64,000 nucleotides of DNA, taken from Streptomyces lincolnensis. GTDB lineage: Bacteria; Actinomycetota; Actinomycetes; Streptomycetales; Streptomycetaceae. This document shows, in pieces, positions 1-7,770 of the stretch. Both the position numbers and the translations under genes were made by a program. Under the pieces are notes generated by a model. It searched no databases. It saw only the letters and a program-made list of their open reading frames with translations, and was not told the DNA's origin. The first letter of the stretch is position 1; every line of letters begins with the position of its first letter. The DNA lies in assembly GCF_021173675.1 (NCBI RefSeq), contig NZ_JAIHON010000005.1, forward strand, positions 496,001-560,000, given 5' to 3'.

Positions 1-1714
1 GGAACACGAAGGACAGCAGGCCGAGCCCCGGATCCGTGCCCTCGAAGCCGAACAGCGGCCCGAAGACGAGTCCGCCGATGCCGAGGGCCGCGCCCCACAC
101 GGCGACCACGGCGGCCCCCAGGATCAGCGGCGCGACCAGCGAGCGCAGCAGGGCGACCAGGATCAGCAGGACGGACAGGAGGACGAGCGGGACGACGACC
201 AGCCGGTCCCGGGCGTTGGTGTCCTTCAGGTCGAGCTGCTCGGCGCTGGGTCCGCCGACGTAGGAGCCGTCGAGCCGGTCGCGCAGGGCCTTGATGGTGG
301 CGGTCTCGCCGGCCGACTGGGGCGCGGCGGTGGCGGTGACGGACAGCTCGGTCCAGCCGTCCCCGCTGCGGCCGCGCTCCACGCTCTCCACGCCCCGGGT
401 GTCCCGGGCCTCGGCCAGGGCGCTGTCGGCCCGGTCGGTGGGCGTGATGACGGCGATGGGCTGGGTGCCCTGCTCGGGATACGCCTTGCCCAGCGTCTGC
501 ATGGCGGCGACCGCCTCCGGCTTGCTGGTGAAGGAGTCCTCCTGCTTGAGGCTGCCGGGCAGGTTGAAGGCGCCGAGGGCGAGCGCGCCGAGCAGGACGG
601 CACCGCCCACGAGCACGGTGATGGGCCGCCGCCCGGCCGAGGTGCCCATCGCGGCGAACAGCGACCGGCGGACCTTGGGCGTGCTGCCGTAGCGCGGTAC
701 GAGCGGCCAGAAGACCCGGCGGCCCAGCAGGACGAGGAGCGCGGGCAGCAGCGTCAGCATCGCGAACAGGGCGACCAGGATGCCGACCGTGCCGAGCGGT
801 CCCATGCTCCGGCTGGAGTTGAGGTCCGCGGCGAGCAGGCACAGGAGCCCGGCGGCGACCGTCCCGGAGGAGGCGAGCACGGCCGGCCCGCAGCCCTTGA
901 GCGCGGCGACCATCGCGTCGTACGGCCGTTCGATGCGCCGTAGCTCCTCGCGGTAGCGGGAGACCAGCAGCAGCGCGTAGTCGGTGCCGGCGCCGAACAC
1001 GAGGATCGTCATGATGCCGGAGCTCTGGCCGGAGACGGCGGTCCCGAAGCCCTGGTTGAGCCCGTAGGCGACGGCCCGCGCGAGAAACTCCGAGAGGCCC
1101 GCGACGACGAGCGGCACCAGCCACAGCAGCGGGCTGCGGTAGATGACGATCAGCAGCAGGGCGACCACCGCGGCCGTGGTGAAGAGCAGTGGCCCGTCGA
1201 GCGAGTCGTAGACCTCGTCGGCGTCCGTGGCCAGCGCCCCCTCGCCGCCGACGTCGACGCTCAGTCCGCCGCCGCCCTCGGCGATCTCCCGCACGTCGTT
1301 GACCAGCACGCCCCTGGCGTCCTCGTCGGTGCCCGGCTCGCTGCTGGCGACCGGGTACATCAGGGTCGTGCCGTCCTTCGACGGCACTCCTCGCGGTTCG
1401 GCGGTGAGCCGGTGCTCCCCCGCGATCCGCCCGATCTGCTCGGCGGCGGTCGCCCGGTCGGCCGCGGTCAGCCCGCCGTCCCGGTGGTAGACGACCACCA
1501 TCTGGGTGGTCTCGCCGCCCGGCAGTCGCTCCTCGATCTTGGCGACCTGCGTGGAGTCGGCGCTCGCCGGCAGATAGTCGACGGCCCGGTCCCTCTGCAC
1601 GTCCGTGAGTTTCGAGGCGAACGGCGAGGCGATCGCCAGGACGGCGATCCACAGCCCCAGCACGAGCCAGGGCACGGCCCGGCGTCGCCGTACAGATGTC
1701 GTTGCGGACCCCAT
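1..1714 (-). CDS. MMPL/RND family membrane transporter (C-terminus cut by window edge)
   Basis: Only the first 571 residues are visible; the C-terminal membrane block lies beyond the left edge. A basic N-terminus (VRRRRAVPW) leads into the first membrane helix. A large extracytoplasmic domain follows (about 40-170), then a block of helices (about 175-345) containing GTDYALLLVSRYREEL near residue 243, the hallmark of MMPL permeases. A second soluble domain follows, and a new helix block begins near residue 500. This is the two-fold RND layout. Family members export lipids, siderophores or drugs using the proton gradient; the substrate cannot be read here. The ATG at 1714 fits the start of the hydrophobic segment. 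No accessory or regulator gene is adjacent on the visible side. Confidence 0.93.
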   Translation of the reverse strand, partial: MGSATTSVRRRRAVPWLVLGLWIAVLAIASPFASKLTDVQRDRAVDYLPASADSTQVAKIEERLPGGETTQMVVVYHRDGGLTAADRATAAEQIGRIAGEHRLTAEPRGVPSKDGTTLMYPVASSEPGTDEDARGVLVNDVREIAEGGGGLSVDVGGEGALATDADEVYDSLDGPLLFTTAAVVALLLIVIYRSPLLWLVPLVVAGLSEFLARAVAYGLNQGFGTAVSGQSSGIMTILVFGAGTDYALLLVSRYREELRRIERPYDAMVAALKGCGPAVLASSGTVAAGLLCLLAADLNSSRSMGPLGTVGILVALFAMLTLLPALLVLLGRRVFWPLVPRYGSTPKVRRSLFAAMGTSAGRRPITVLVGGAVLLGALALGAFNLPGSLKQEDSFTSKPEAVAAMQTLGKAYPEQGTQPIAVITPTDRADSALAEARDTRGVESVERGRSGDGWTELSVTATAAPQSAGETATIKALRDRLDGSYVGGPSAEQLDLKDTNARDRLVVVPLVLLSVLLILVALLRSLVAPLILGAAVVAVWGAALGIGGLVFGPLFGFEGTDPGLGLLSFVF

Positions 1715-1851
1715 CACGGGCCCCCCTCCGGTCGGGTGTCTGGCTGGATCTCCAGACTCCCGGCGCCGGGGAGGCGATTCGTCGGGCGGGAGGGCGAGTT
1801 GGGGGGTACTGCCCGGGGTGGCGCGGGGCGCCCACTACTCCCCGGGGAGTA

Positions 1852-2547
1852 TCAGGAGGGCGTGCGGGCGGCGGCCAGCAGCCGGCTCACGTCGTCCGCG
1901 CAGATCGTGAGCGCGGCGCCGACGGTGGTCAGGGCGTCCCGCTCGGCCGGGGTGTACGGCCCGTCCGCGAGGGCGATCCGCGCGCCCTGCAGCAGGATCG
2001 ATTCGCGGCCCGCCGGAGCGAGGTGCGGAGCCAGCGGGTCCAGCGCCTCGTGCAGCTCTATGGCCAGCCCGGCTCCGCAGGCGCGGCCGTAGACCCGGCC
2101 GGTGTCCGCGGCCAGCGCCTCGACCAGGGCGCCGAGCTGTTCCTCCGTGCAGTCGTCGAACCCGGCCGCCCGGACCGCGCTCGCGGCGGTCTCCAGGGAC
2201 GTCCGGGCACAGGTCCCGCCGGCGGCGAGCACCGCGAGGGCGACGGTGTGCACGGCGTCGCGGAGCATCGCGGAGAAACGGGTCGTGGTGGGGTGGTCCA
2301 GGACGTCGGTGCCGTAGTGGCGGCGACAGGCGGCGCACTCCACGACGGGCCCGGTCTCACCGCGCGGCAGCACGGGCATCCCGAGCAGGGTGAAACGGCG
2401 ACGCCCCGTCAACCGCTGGAAGTTGCGGTCACCCCCGCACCCGGGACAGAAGAACTCGCCGTCCCCGACGGTCGTCCACGCGGTACGGGTGCCCAGGAGG
2501 CGCACAGGCCTGGCGGCACGGCCGTTTCGTCCCCGTCCTGGCAGCAC
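1852..2547 (-). CDS. Zinc-ribbon plus TerB-like protein
   Basis: 231 residues. The N-terminal third has two CxxC pairs (CPGC and CAAC) about 40 residues apart, consistent with a zinc ribbon. The rest is helical and resembles the TerB/tellurite-resistance fold seen in many stand-alone actinobacterial proteins (ADGPYTPAERDALTTVGAAL near the C-terminus is typical). The GTG start at 2547 was chosen because GGAGG at 2555-2559 sits seven bases upstream; an ATG ten codons earlier has no such site. Its biochemical role is unknown, and TerB similarity alone does not show tellurite resistance. It is a single gene between the MMPL permease and leuA. Confidence 0.8.
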   Translation of the reverse strand: MLPGRGRNGRAARPVRLLGTRTAWTTVGDGEFFCPGCGGDRNFQRLTGRRRFTLLGMPVLPRGETGPVVECAACRRHYGTDVLDHPTTTRFSAMLRDAVHTVALAVLAAGGTCARTSLETAASAVRAAGFDDCTEEQLGALVEALAADTGRVYGRACGAGLAIELHEALDPLAPHLAPAGRESILLQGARIALADGPYTPAERDALTTVGAALTICADDVSRLLAAARTPS

Positions 2548-2741
2548 GTCAGCACCTCCGTAACCTCGCGGCAACATCGCCGCGCTTGCGTGATGTTAGC
2601 CACATCGAGGATGCCGAGTCATTACCCCGTACGAGACCTTTCCGTGACCTGCACAGACGGTTGGCCGGAAACAGACGGGCCCCCGCCCACCGCGATACGG
2701 CGGACGGGGCCTTGTAACGCCGGGCGCCGGCAGTGCCGGCA

Positions 2742-2792
2742 AGGGGCGCGGGGCTGTGACATCAGCGGCTCCGCCGCGGGGCGCGACAAGCC
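2742..2792 (+). repeat. Dispersed intergenic repeat, family 2 (diverged copy)
   Basis: Begins AGGGGCGCGGGGCTGTGA and ends GCGCGACAAGCC. The same element, better conserved, lies at 4773-4826 and 9026-9079. It sits in the 287-base gap between leuA and the TerB-like gene, which otherwise holds only short GC-rich inverted repeats (about 2718-2740). Confidence 0.7.
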
Positions 2793-2834
2793 ACGATGGC
2801 GCCGCACTCGCACGACGACCGATCGAGGCAATCT

Positions 2835-4574
2835 CTACCGCGCCCCCTCGACAGAGCGACCCGCCCGGTTGACGGCGGAGACGACCGCCTTCAGCGAAGC
2901 CCGAGTCGTGTTCGCATCGATCCCGATACCCCACAGCACCTTGTCGTCGATCGCACACTCGATGTAGGACGCGGCCTGCGCAGACGCCCCCTCGCTCATC
3001 GTGTGCTCCTGATAGTCCAGCAGCCGAGCATCCACACCGACGGACTGCAGCGCGTCGAAGAAGGCCGAGATCGGACCATTGCCCGACCCCGTCAGCACCG
3101 TGTCGACGCCGTCCACCGTCGCCTCGACCCTCAGCGTGTCCACCCCGTCCGTGTCGGTCGTCGACTGACCGTTGCGGACCTGGATACGCCCCCACGGGTT
3201 CTCGGGGTTCGGCAGGTACTCGTCCTGGAATACGGCCCAGATGGCCGACCCGGTGACCTCGCCGCCCTCCGCGTCCGTCTTCGCCTGGATGATCTTCGAG
3301 AACTCGATCTGCATCCGGCGGGGCAGTTCCAGCTTGTGGTCGTTCTTCAGGACGTACGCGATCCCGCCCTTGCCGGACTGCGAGTTGACGCGGATGACGG
3401 CCTCGTACGAACGACCGACGTCCTTGGGGTCGATGGGCAGATACGGCACCGCCCACTCGATGTCGTCCACGGTGACCCCGCGAGCCGCCGCGTCGGCCTC
3501 CATCGCGTCGAAGCCCTTCTTGATGGCGTCCTGGTGGGAGCCGGAGAAGGACGTGTAGACCAGGTCGCCCACGTACGGGTGGCGCGGGTGGACCTCCATC
3601 TGGTTGCAGTACTCCCACACCCGGCGGATCTCGTCGATGTCGGAGAAGTCGATCTGCGGGTCGACGCCCTGGGAGAACAGGTTCATGCCCAGGGTGACCA
3701 GGTCGACGTTGCCGGTGCGCTCGCCCTGTCCGAACAGGCAGCCCTCGACGCGGTCGGCGCCGGCCATCAGCGCCAGTTCGGCGGCGGCGACGGCGGTGCC
3801 GCGGTCGTTGTGCGGGTGGACGGAGATGACGACGTGCTCGCGGCGGGAGATGTTGCGGCTCATCCACTCGAAGCGGTCCGCGTGCGTGGACGGCGTCGAA
3901 CGCTCCACCGTGGCGGGCAGGTTGAGGATGATCTCGCGGCCCGGGCCGGGCTGGTAGACGTCCATCACCGCCTCGCAGACCTCCAGGGCGAAGTCCAGCT
4001 CGGTGTCGGTGAAGATCTCGGGGCTGTACTGGTATCCGAACTCGGTCTCCGGGCCCAGCAGCTTCTCCGCGTACTCCATGACCAGCCGCGTGCCGTCGAC
4101 GGCGATCTGCTTGATGTCGTCCTTGGAGCCGCGGAAGACCACGCGGCGGAAGACGGGCGCGGTGGCGTTGTACAGGTGCACGGTCGCGCGCTTGGCGCCC
4201 TTCAGGGACTCCACCGTGCGCTCGATCAGGTCCTCGCGGGCCTGGGTCAGTACGGAGATGGTGACGTCGTCCGGGATCGCGCCCGGCTCCTCGATGATCG
4301 ACCGCACGAAGTCGAAGTCCGTCTGTCCCGACGCGGGGAAGCCGACCTCGATCTCCTTGTAGCCCATCTTGACCAGCTGGTCGAACATCCGGCGCTTGCG
4401 CTCGGGCGACATCGGGTCGATCAGGGCCTGGTTGCCGTCACGCAGGTCGGTGGAGAGCCAGCGGGGGGCGACGGTGATCCGGTTGTTCGGCCAGGTGCGG
4501 TCCGGGATGTCGACCTGGTCGTACCGGCCGTACTTGTGGATCGGCATGGTGCTGGGCTGCTGGCGGTTCGCCAT
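2835..4574 (-). CDS. leuA: 2-isopropylmalate synthase
   Basis: 579 residues, the usual length for the actinobacterial class of LeuA. The enzyme condenses acetyl-CoA with 2-oxoisovalerate in the first committed step of leucine synthesis. The TIM-barrel domain shows STDLRDGNQAL near residue 40 (substrate and metal binding) and the HPHNDRG metal-binding motif in mid-protein. The C-terminal LeuA dimer/regulatory domain ends in the conserved GIGIDANTTRASLKAVVSA region that gives leucine feedback. The ATG has GAGGAG about ten bases upstream. The gene is preceded by a leucine-codon-rich leader peptide (4655-4714), which indicates attenuation by charged leucyl-tRNA supply. The rest of the leucine pathway is not in the window. 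Confidence 0.98.
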   Translation of the reverse strand: MANRQQPSTMPIHKYGRYDQVDIPDRTWPNNRITVAPRWLSTDLRDGNQALIDPMSPERKRRMFDQLVKMGYKEIEVGFPASGQTDFDFVRSIIEEPGAIPDDVTISVLTQAREDLIERTVESLKGAKRATVHLYNATAPVFRRVVFRGSKDDIKQIAVDGTRLVMEYAEKLLGPETEFGYQYSPEIFTDTELDFALEVCEAVMDVYQPGPGREIILNLPATVERSTPSTHADRFEWMSRNISRREHVVISVHPHNDRGTAVAAAELALMAGADRVEGCLFGQGERTGNVDLVTLGMNLFSQGVDPQIDFSDIDEIRRVWEYCNQMEVHPRHPYVGDLVYTSFSGSHQDAIKKGFDAMEADAAARGVTVDDIEWAVPYLPIDPKDVGRSYEAVIRVNSQSGKGGIAYVLKNDHKLELPRRMQIEFSKIIQAKTDAEGGEVTGSAIWAVFQDEYLPNPENPWGRIQVRNGQSTTDTDGVDTLRVEATVDGVDTVLTGSGNGPISAFFDALQSVGVDARLLDYQEHTMSEGASAQAASYIECAIDDKVLWGIGIDANTTRASLKAVVSAVNRAGRSVEGAR

Positions 4575-4720
4575 GATGCGGGGGCTCCTCAGGATGTCCG
4601 GAAGGACGGCCGACGACGCAACGCCAAGCTCCGCGGGGAGGGAGTCGACCTGGACTACAGGCCCTCGCCGCGGCAGCTAAGAAGAAGCAGCCCGAAACGC
4701 ATGATGCGAAGCATGCTAGC
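4575..4720 (-). promoter_or_regulatory. leuA 5' leader with attenuator-like stem
   Basis: A -10-like TAGCAT lies at 4713-4718. The transcript then encodes the leader peptide. The arms 4662-4678 and 4627-4642 can pair over about 15 bases, one arm beginning directly after the run of four leucine codons, so a ribosome stalled there would block the stem. No U-run follows the stem, so whether control is by termination or translation cannot be told. The location and layout match leucine attenuation reported for actinobacterial leuA. Confidence 0.65.
4655..4714 (-). CDS. leuA leader peptide
   Basis: A 19-codon reading frame (15 codons if the second ATG at 4702 is used) reads MLRIMRFGLLLLSCRGEGL and stops with TAG. 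The leucine run is CTG CTT CTT CTT. CTT is very rare in this genome, so three in a row should make the ribosome sensitive to leucyl-tRNA supply. A TAGCAT -10-like element ends ten bases before the second ATG, so that ATG may be read from a leaderless or nearly leaderless transcript. There is no recognisable Shine-Dalgarno sequence. Confidence 0.75.
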   Translation of the reverse strand: MLRIMRFGLLLLSCRGEGL

Positions 4721-4772
4721 CGAGCCCTTCCGGATCCGCGGCTCCGTATCAATATGCGGGACTGCAACCCCC

Positions 4773-4826
4773 TAGGGGCGCGGGGCTGTGTCGATATGCG
4801 GCTCCGCCGCGTGGGCGCGACCAGCC
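4773..4826 (+). repeat. Dispersed intergenic repeat, family 2
   Basis: This 54-base element begins TAGGGGCGCGGGGCTG and ends GGGCGCGACCAGCC. It differs at only two bases from the copy at 9026-9079. It lies upstream of the leuA leader, in the 360-base gap between leuA and the M4 protease. A partial echo (GCGGCTCCGTATCAATATGCGG) precedes it at about 4737-4758. Confidence 0.85.
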
Positions 4827-4933
4827 ACCCACAACCCGCAGCCAGTAGCACAGAGCAACCAACCACGGTGCCATGTATCCGCACATTTCACCAATCATGG
4901 TTGCTGCTAGTGACACCGGACTAACGCAGTGCA

Positions 4934-6016
4934 ATGGTGCCGGGCATGACGACAAACGGGGGCTTCCAGCCCGTCTTCTGCACGGTCGTACCACCCCACG
5001 TCCTCGACAAGCTCGCCCGCAACGAGGACCCCGCACTCTCCGGCCCCGCCCAGCGCACCCTGCTCCGCGACAGCGAGCTGCGCAGCAAACGCCGCGTGAC
5101 CACCGAGTTCCACCTCGCCGCAGCGCCGCAGGCCAAGGCACCGTCGGACCAGCCGCTGCGGACGATCTACGACGCGGAGCACAAGACCGACCTGCCCGGC
5201 ACCGTCGTACGCCGGGAGGGTTCGGAACCCGGCCAGGACGCCACGGTCAACCGCGCCTACGCCGGGCTCGGCGCCACCTTCGACCTCTTCCTCAAGGCCT
5301 ACGGCCGCCACTCCATCGACGGCGACGGCCTGCCCCTGGACGCCACCGTCCACTACGACGAGAACTACGGCAACGCCTTCTGGAACGGCGAGCAGATGGT
5401 GTTCGGCGACGGCGACGGCGAGATCTTCCTCGACTTCACCATCCCGATCGACGTCATCGGCCACGAGCTGGCCCACGGCGTCACGCAGTACACCGCGAAC
5501 CTCACCTACTTCGGCCAGCCGGGCGCCCTGAACGAGTCGATGTCCGACGTCTTCGGCTCGCTCATCAAGCAGTACACACTCGGCCAGACCGCCGCCGAGG
5601 CCGACTGGCTGATCGGCGCCGGCCTGCTCGCCCCCAGCGTCTCCGGCAAGGCCCTGCGCTCCATGAAGGAGCCCGGCAGCGCCTACGACGACGACGTCCT
5701 TGGCAAGGACCCGCAGCCCGCGACCATGGACGACTACGTCCGCACCGGCCGCGACAACGGCGGCGTCCACATCAACTCCGGCATCCCCAACCACGCCTTC
5801 TACCTGGCCGCCACCGCCCTCGGCGGCCACGCCTGGGAGAAGGCGGGCCAGATCTGGTACGACGCCCTGGCCGGCGGCGAACTGGGCGAGCGGGCCTTCT
5901 TCGCCGACTTCGCCAAGCTGACCGTCAAGGCCGCGCGCGAGCGCTTCGGCGACGGCGGCGAGGAGCTCCAGGCCGTGGAGAAGGCCTGGGAGCAGGTGGG
6001 GGTGCGGATTCTCTGA
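4934..6016 (+). CDS. Protealysin-like M4 metallopeptidase
   Basis: 360 residues with no signal peptide. HELAH is at 177-181 and the third zinc ligand Glu is in NESMSD at 201, the same 20-residue spacing as thermolysin. The short N-terminal propeptide (about 1-55) contains FCTVVPPH, resembling the PP-motif of protealysin-like precursors, rather than the long propeptide of secreted thermolysins. Protealysin-type enzymes act in or escape from the cell without a Sec signal. The next gene, 21 bases downstream, is a probable emfourin inhibitor, which supports this subfamily. ATG 4934 is used; ATG 4946 (MTTNGG) is an alternative, and neither has a clear ribosome binding site. Confidence 0.93.
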   Translation: MVPGMTTNGGFQPVFCTVVPPHVLDKLARNEDPALSGPAQRTLLRDSELRSKRRVTTEFHLAAAPQAKAPSDQPLRTIYDAEHKTDLPGTVVRREGSEPGQDATVNRAYAGLGATFDLFLKAYGRHSIDGDGLPLDATVHYDENYGNAFWNGEQMVFGDGDGEIFLDFTIPIDVIGHELAHGVTQYTANLTYFGQPGALNESMSDVFGSLIKQYTLGQTAAEADWLIGAGLLAPSVSGKALRSMKEPGSAYDDDVLGKDPQPATMDDYVRTGRDNGGVHINSGIPNHAFYLAATALGGHAWEKAGQIWYDALAGGELGERAFFADFAKLTVKAARERFGDGGEELQAVEKAWEQVGVRIL

Positions 6017-6035
6017 GTCCGTACTAGACACGGAC
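6017..6035 (+). promoter_or_regulatory. Inverted repeat between protease and inhibitor genes
   Basis: GTCCGT at 6017-6022 and ACGGAC at 6030-6035 form a perfect 6-bp stem with a 7-base loop. It fills nearly the whole gap between the protease stop and the inhibitor ATG at 6038. It could mask translation initiation, act as an RNA processing site, or bind a regulator. Confidence 0.5.
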
Positions 6036-6037
6036 CC

Positions 6038-6304
6038 ATGCGTATTCAGGTGAGGCGCACGGGCGGATTCGCGGGCATCGAGCGGCACGCCGAGGTGGAC
6101 ACCTCGGGGCGGCCCGATGCCCACGAGTGGCACGCCCTGGCCGAGAAGGCGGTGGCCGCCGGCCGGGGCACGCCCCCGATCGGGGTTCCGGACGGCTTCA
6201 GCTACCAGATCACGGTGGACGGGAAGACGGTCTACGCGGCGGATCCACGGCTGACGGAGGAGCAGCGCAAGCTGATCTCGCGCGTGCTGAAGGAAGGCGC
6301 GTGA
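6038..6304 (+). CDS. Emfourin-like protealysin inhibitor
   Basis: 88 residues. It starts MRIQVRRTGGFAGI and contains the pattern of a beta-strand (RTGGFAGI), a charged helix, then DGFSYQITVDGKTVYAADPRLTEEQRKLI. This resembles emfourin, the small proteinaceous inhibitor encoded beside protealysin genes in Serratia and in actinobacteria. The inferred role is to bind the M4 enzyme encoded directly upstream and restrain it inside the cell. It is somewhat shorter than Serratia emfourin. The two genes are co-oriented with a 21-base gap holding an inverted repeat, so they are probably co-transcribed. The last codon and stop lie in a tandem duplication. Confidence 0.8.
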   Translation: MRIQVRRTGGFAGIERHAEVDTSGRPDAHEWHALAEKAVAAGRGTPPIGVPDGFSYQITVDGKTVYAADPRLTEEQRKLISRVLKEGA

Positions 6305-6346
6305 AGATGCTCGGGGCAGACCCGTGAAGATACTCGGGGCAAGCGC
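6301..6346 (+). repeat. 23-bp tandem duplication spanning the emfourin stop codon
   Basis: Units 6301-6323 and 6324-6346 both begin GTGAAGAT and share CTCGGGGCA, with a few mismatches. The first unit contains the emfourin TGA (6302-6304). Confidence 0.8.
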
Positions 6347-6371
6347 GTAACTCGTTCTTCACGCCTGCCCG

Positions 6372-6401
6372 TTGACTTCCGTTACCGCTGGTACGGATGA
6401 T
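6372..6401 (+). promoter_or_regulatory. Candidate promoter for the GH1 gene
   Basis: TTGACT at 6372-6377 and GATGAT at 6396-6401 are separated by 18 bases, close to the vegetative Streptomyces consensus. The ATG at 6409 follows seven bases later, so the mRNA is probably leaderless. Confidence 0.55.
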
Positions 6402-6408
6402 CCGGCCC

Positions 6409-7734
6409 ATGGCGACTGATCCGATACCGCAGTTCCCGGCCGGCTTCCTGTGGGGCGTCTCGACGTCCGCCCACCAGATCGAGGGGGCGGTGGACGAGCG
6501 GGAACCGTCCGTCTGGGACGCCTTCACGGCCGAACCGGGCCGGGTGAAGGACGGCTCGACGGCCGCGGTGGCCTGCGACCACTACCACCGCTACCCCGAG
6601 GACGTGGCCCTCCTGGCCGACCTGGGCGTGGACGCGTACCGCTTCTCGGTCTCCTGGCCGCGGGTGCTGTCGAAGGGCGGTCTCGACTTCTACGACCGTC
6701 TGGTCGACGAGCTGGGCGCGGCGGGCGTACGACCGGTGCCGACGCTCTTCCACTGGGACCTGCCGTCGGAGTTCCAAGAGGCGGGCGGCTGGCTGACGCG
6801 CGACACGGCCTCCCGTTTCACCGAGTACGTCTCCGTCGTCGCCGACCGCCTCGGCGACCGCGTGCAGAAGTGGATCACCATCAACGAGCCCGCCGAGCAC
6901 ACCCTGTTCGGGCACGCGCTCGGCGCCCACGCGCCCGGCAAGCAGCTGATGTTCGACGCGCTGCCGGCCGCCCACCACCAGCTCCTGGCCCACGGCCTGG
7001 GCGTCCAGGCCCTGCGCGCGGCGGGCGCCACCGACATCGGCATCGCCAACTCCCACGGCCCGACCTGGTCGGCGTCGCGGGAGCAGGCCGACGTGGAGGC
7101 GGCCGACTTCTACGACCTGCTGCTGAATCGCCTGTTCGCCGACCCGCTCCTGCTCGGCGAATACCCCTCAGGACTCGGCGAGATGATGCCCGGAGACGTC
7201 TCGGCCGACCTCAAGGTCATCTCCGAGCCGCTCGACTTCTACGGCGTCAACTACTACGCCCCGACCCGCGTGGGAGCCCCGCAGGGCGCGGACATCGAGT
7301 TCGGCGGCCTCACCATCCCCGCCGAACTTCCCTTCTCCGTCCGGGAGATCGAGGACGTCCCGGTGACGGACTTCGGCTGGCCGGTGGTCCCGGAAGGCCT
7401 GACCGAACTGCTCACCACCTTCCACGAGCGCTACGGCGACCGCCTCCCGCCCGTCGTCATCACCGAGAACGGCTGCTCGTACGAGGGGCTGGACGACCAG
7501 GACCGGATCACCTACCTGGACGCCCACGTCCGCGCGCTGCACCGGGCGGTGGAGGCGGGCGTGGACGTACGCGGCTACTTCGTGTGGTCCCTCCTGGACA
7601 ACTTCGAGTGGGCGGAGGGGTACGCGCGCCGCTTCGGCCTCGTGCACGTGGACTTCGAGGACGCCGCGACGCTCAAGCGCACCCCCAAGGCGTCGTACCG
7701 CTGGTACCAGGAGCTGCTGCGGGCCCAGAAGTGA
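6409..7734 (+). CDS. GH1 family beta-glycosidase
   Basis: 441 residues, normal for intracellular GH1 enzymes. It has an FPAGFLWGVSTSAHQIEGA N-terminus, the acid/base Glu160 in TINEP and the nucleophile Glu353 in ITENG; both catalytic glutamates are intact. It hydrolyses beta-glucosides or related aryl- and oligo-glycosides in the cytoplasm (no signal peptide). The start at 6409 was chosen over an in-frame ATG at 6397 because the latter lies inside the likely -10 box. An MFS permease begins 36 bases downstream, so the pair probably imports and cleaves a glycoside. The exact sugar cannot be told from sequence. Confidence 0.95.
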   Translation: MATDPIPQFPAGFLWGVSTSAHQIEGAVDEREPSVWDAFTAEPGRVKDGSTAAVACDHYHRYPEDVALLADLGVDAYRFSVSWPRVLSKGGLDFYDRLVDELGAAGVRPVPTLFHWDLPSEFQEAGGWLTRDTASRFTEYVSVVADRLGDRVQKWITINEPAEHTLFGHALGAHAPGKQLMFDALPAAHHQLLAHGLGVQALRAAGATDIGIANSHGPTWSASREQADVEAADFYDLLLNRLFADPLLLGEYPSGLGEMMPGDVSADLKVISEPLDFYGVNYYAPTRVGAPQGADIEFGGLTIPAELPFSVREIEDVPVTDFGWPVVPEGLTELLTTFHERYGDRLPPVVITENGCSYEGLDDQDRITYLDAHVRALHRAVEAGVDVRGYFVWSLLDNFEWAEGYARRFGLVHVDFEDAATLKRTPKASYRWYQELLRAQK

Positions 7735-7754
7735 CCGCGGGCCCAGAAGTAACC
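7719..7754 (+). repeat. 18-bp tandem duplication spanning the GH1 stop codon
   Basis: Units 7719-7736 and 7737-7754 read GCGGGCCCAGAAGTGACC and GCGGGCCCAGAAGTAACC. The first carries the TGA stop of the GH1 gene. Because 18 is a multiple of three, the second puts an in-frame TAA five codons later. Confidence 0.9.
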
Positions 7755-7770
7755 GAGGACTGACCCGGGG

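Noticed and set aside
1852..2547. Tellurite resistance function for the TerB-like gene
   Set aside because: No other ter genes are present and stand-alone TerB domains with a zinc ribbon occur widely without a link to tellurite.
2796..4775. Open frame of 659 codons antisense to leuA
   Set aside because: Leader, motifs and length clearly support leuA on the minus strand; the antisense product is Arg/Val/Asp-rich with no fold signature.
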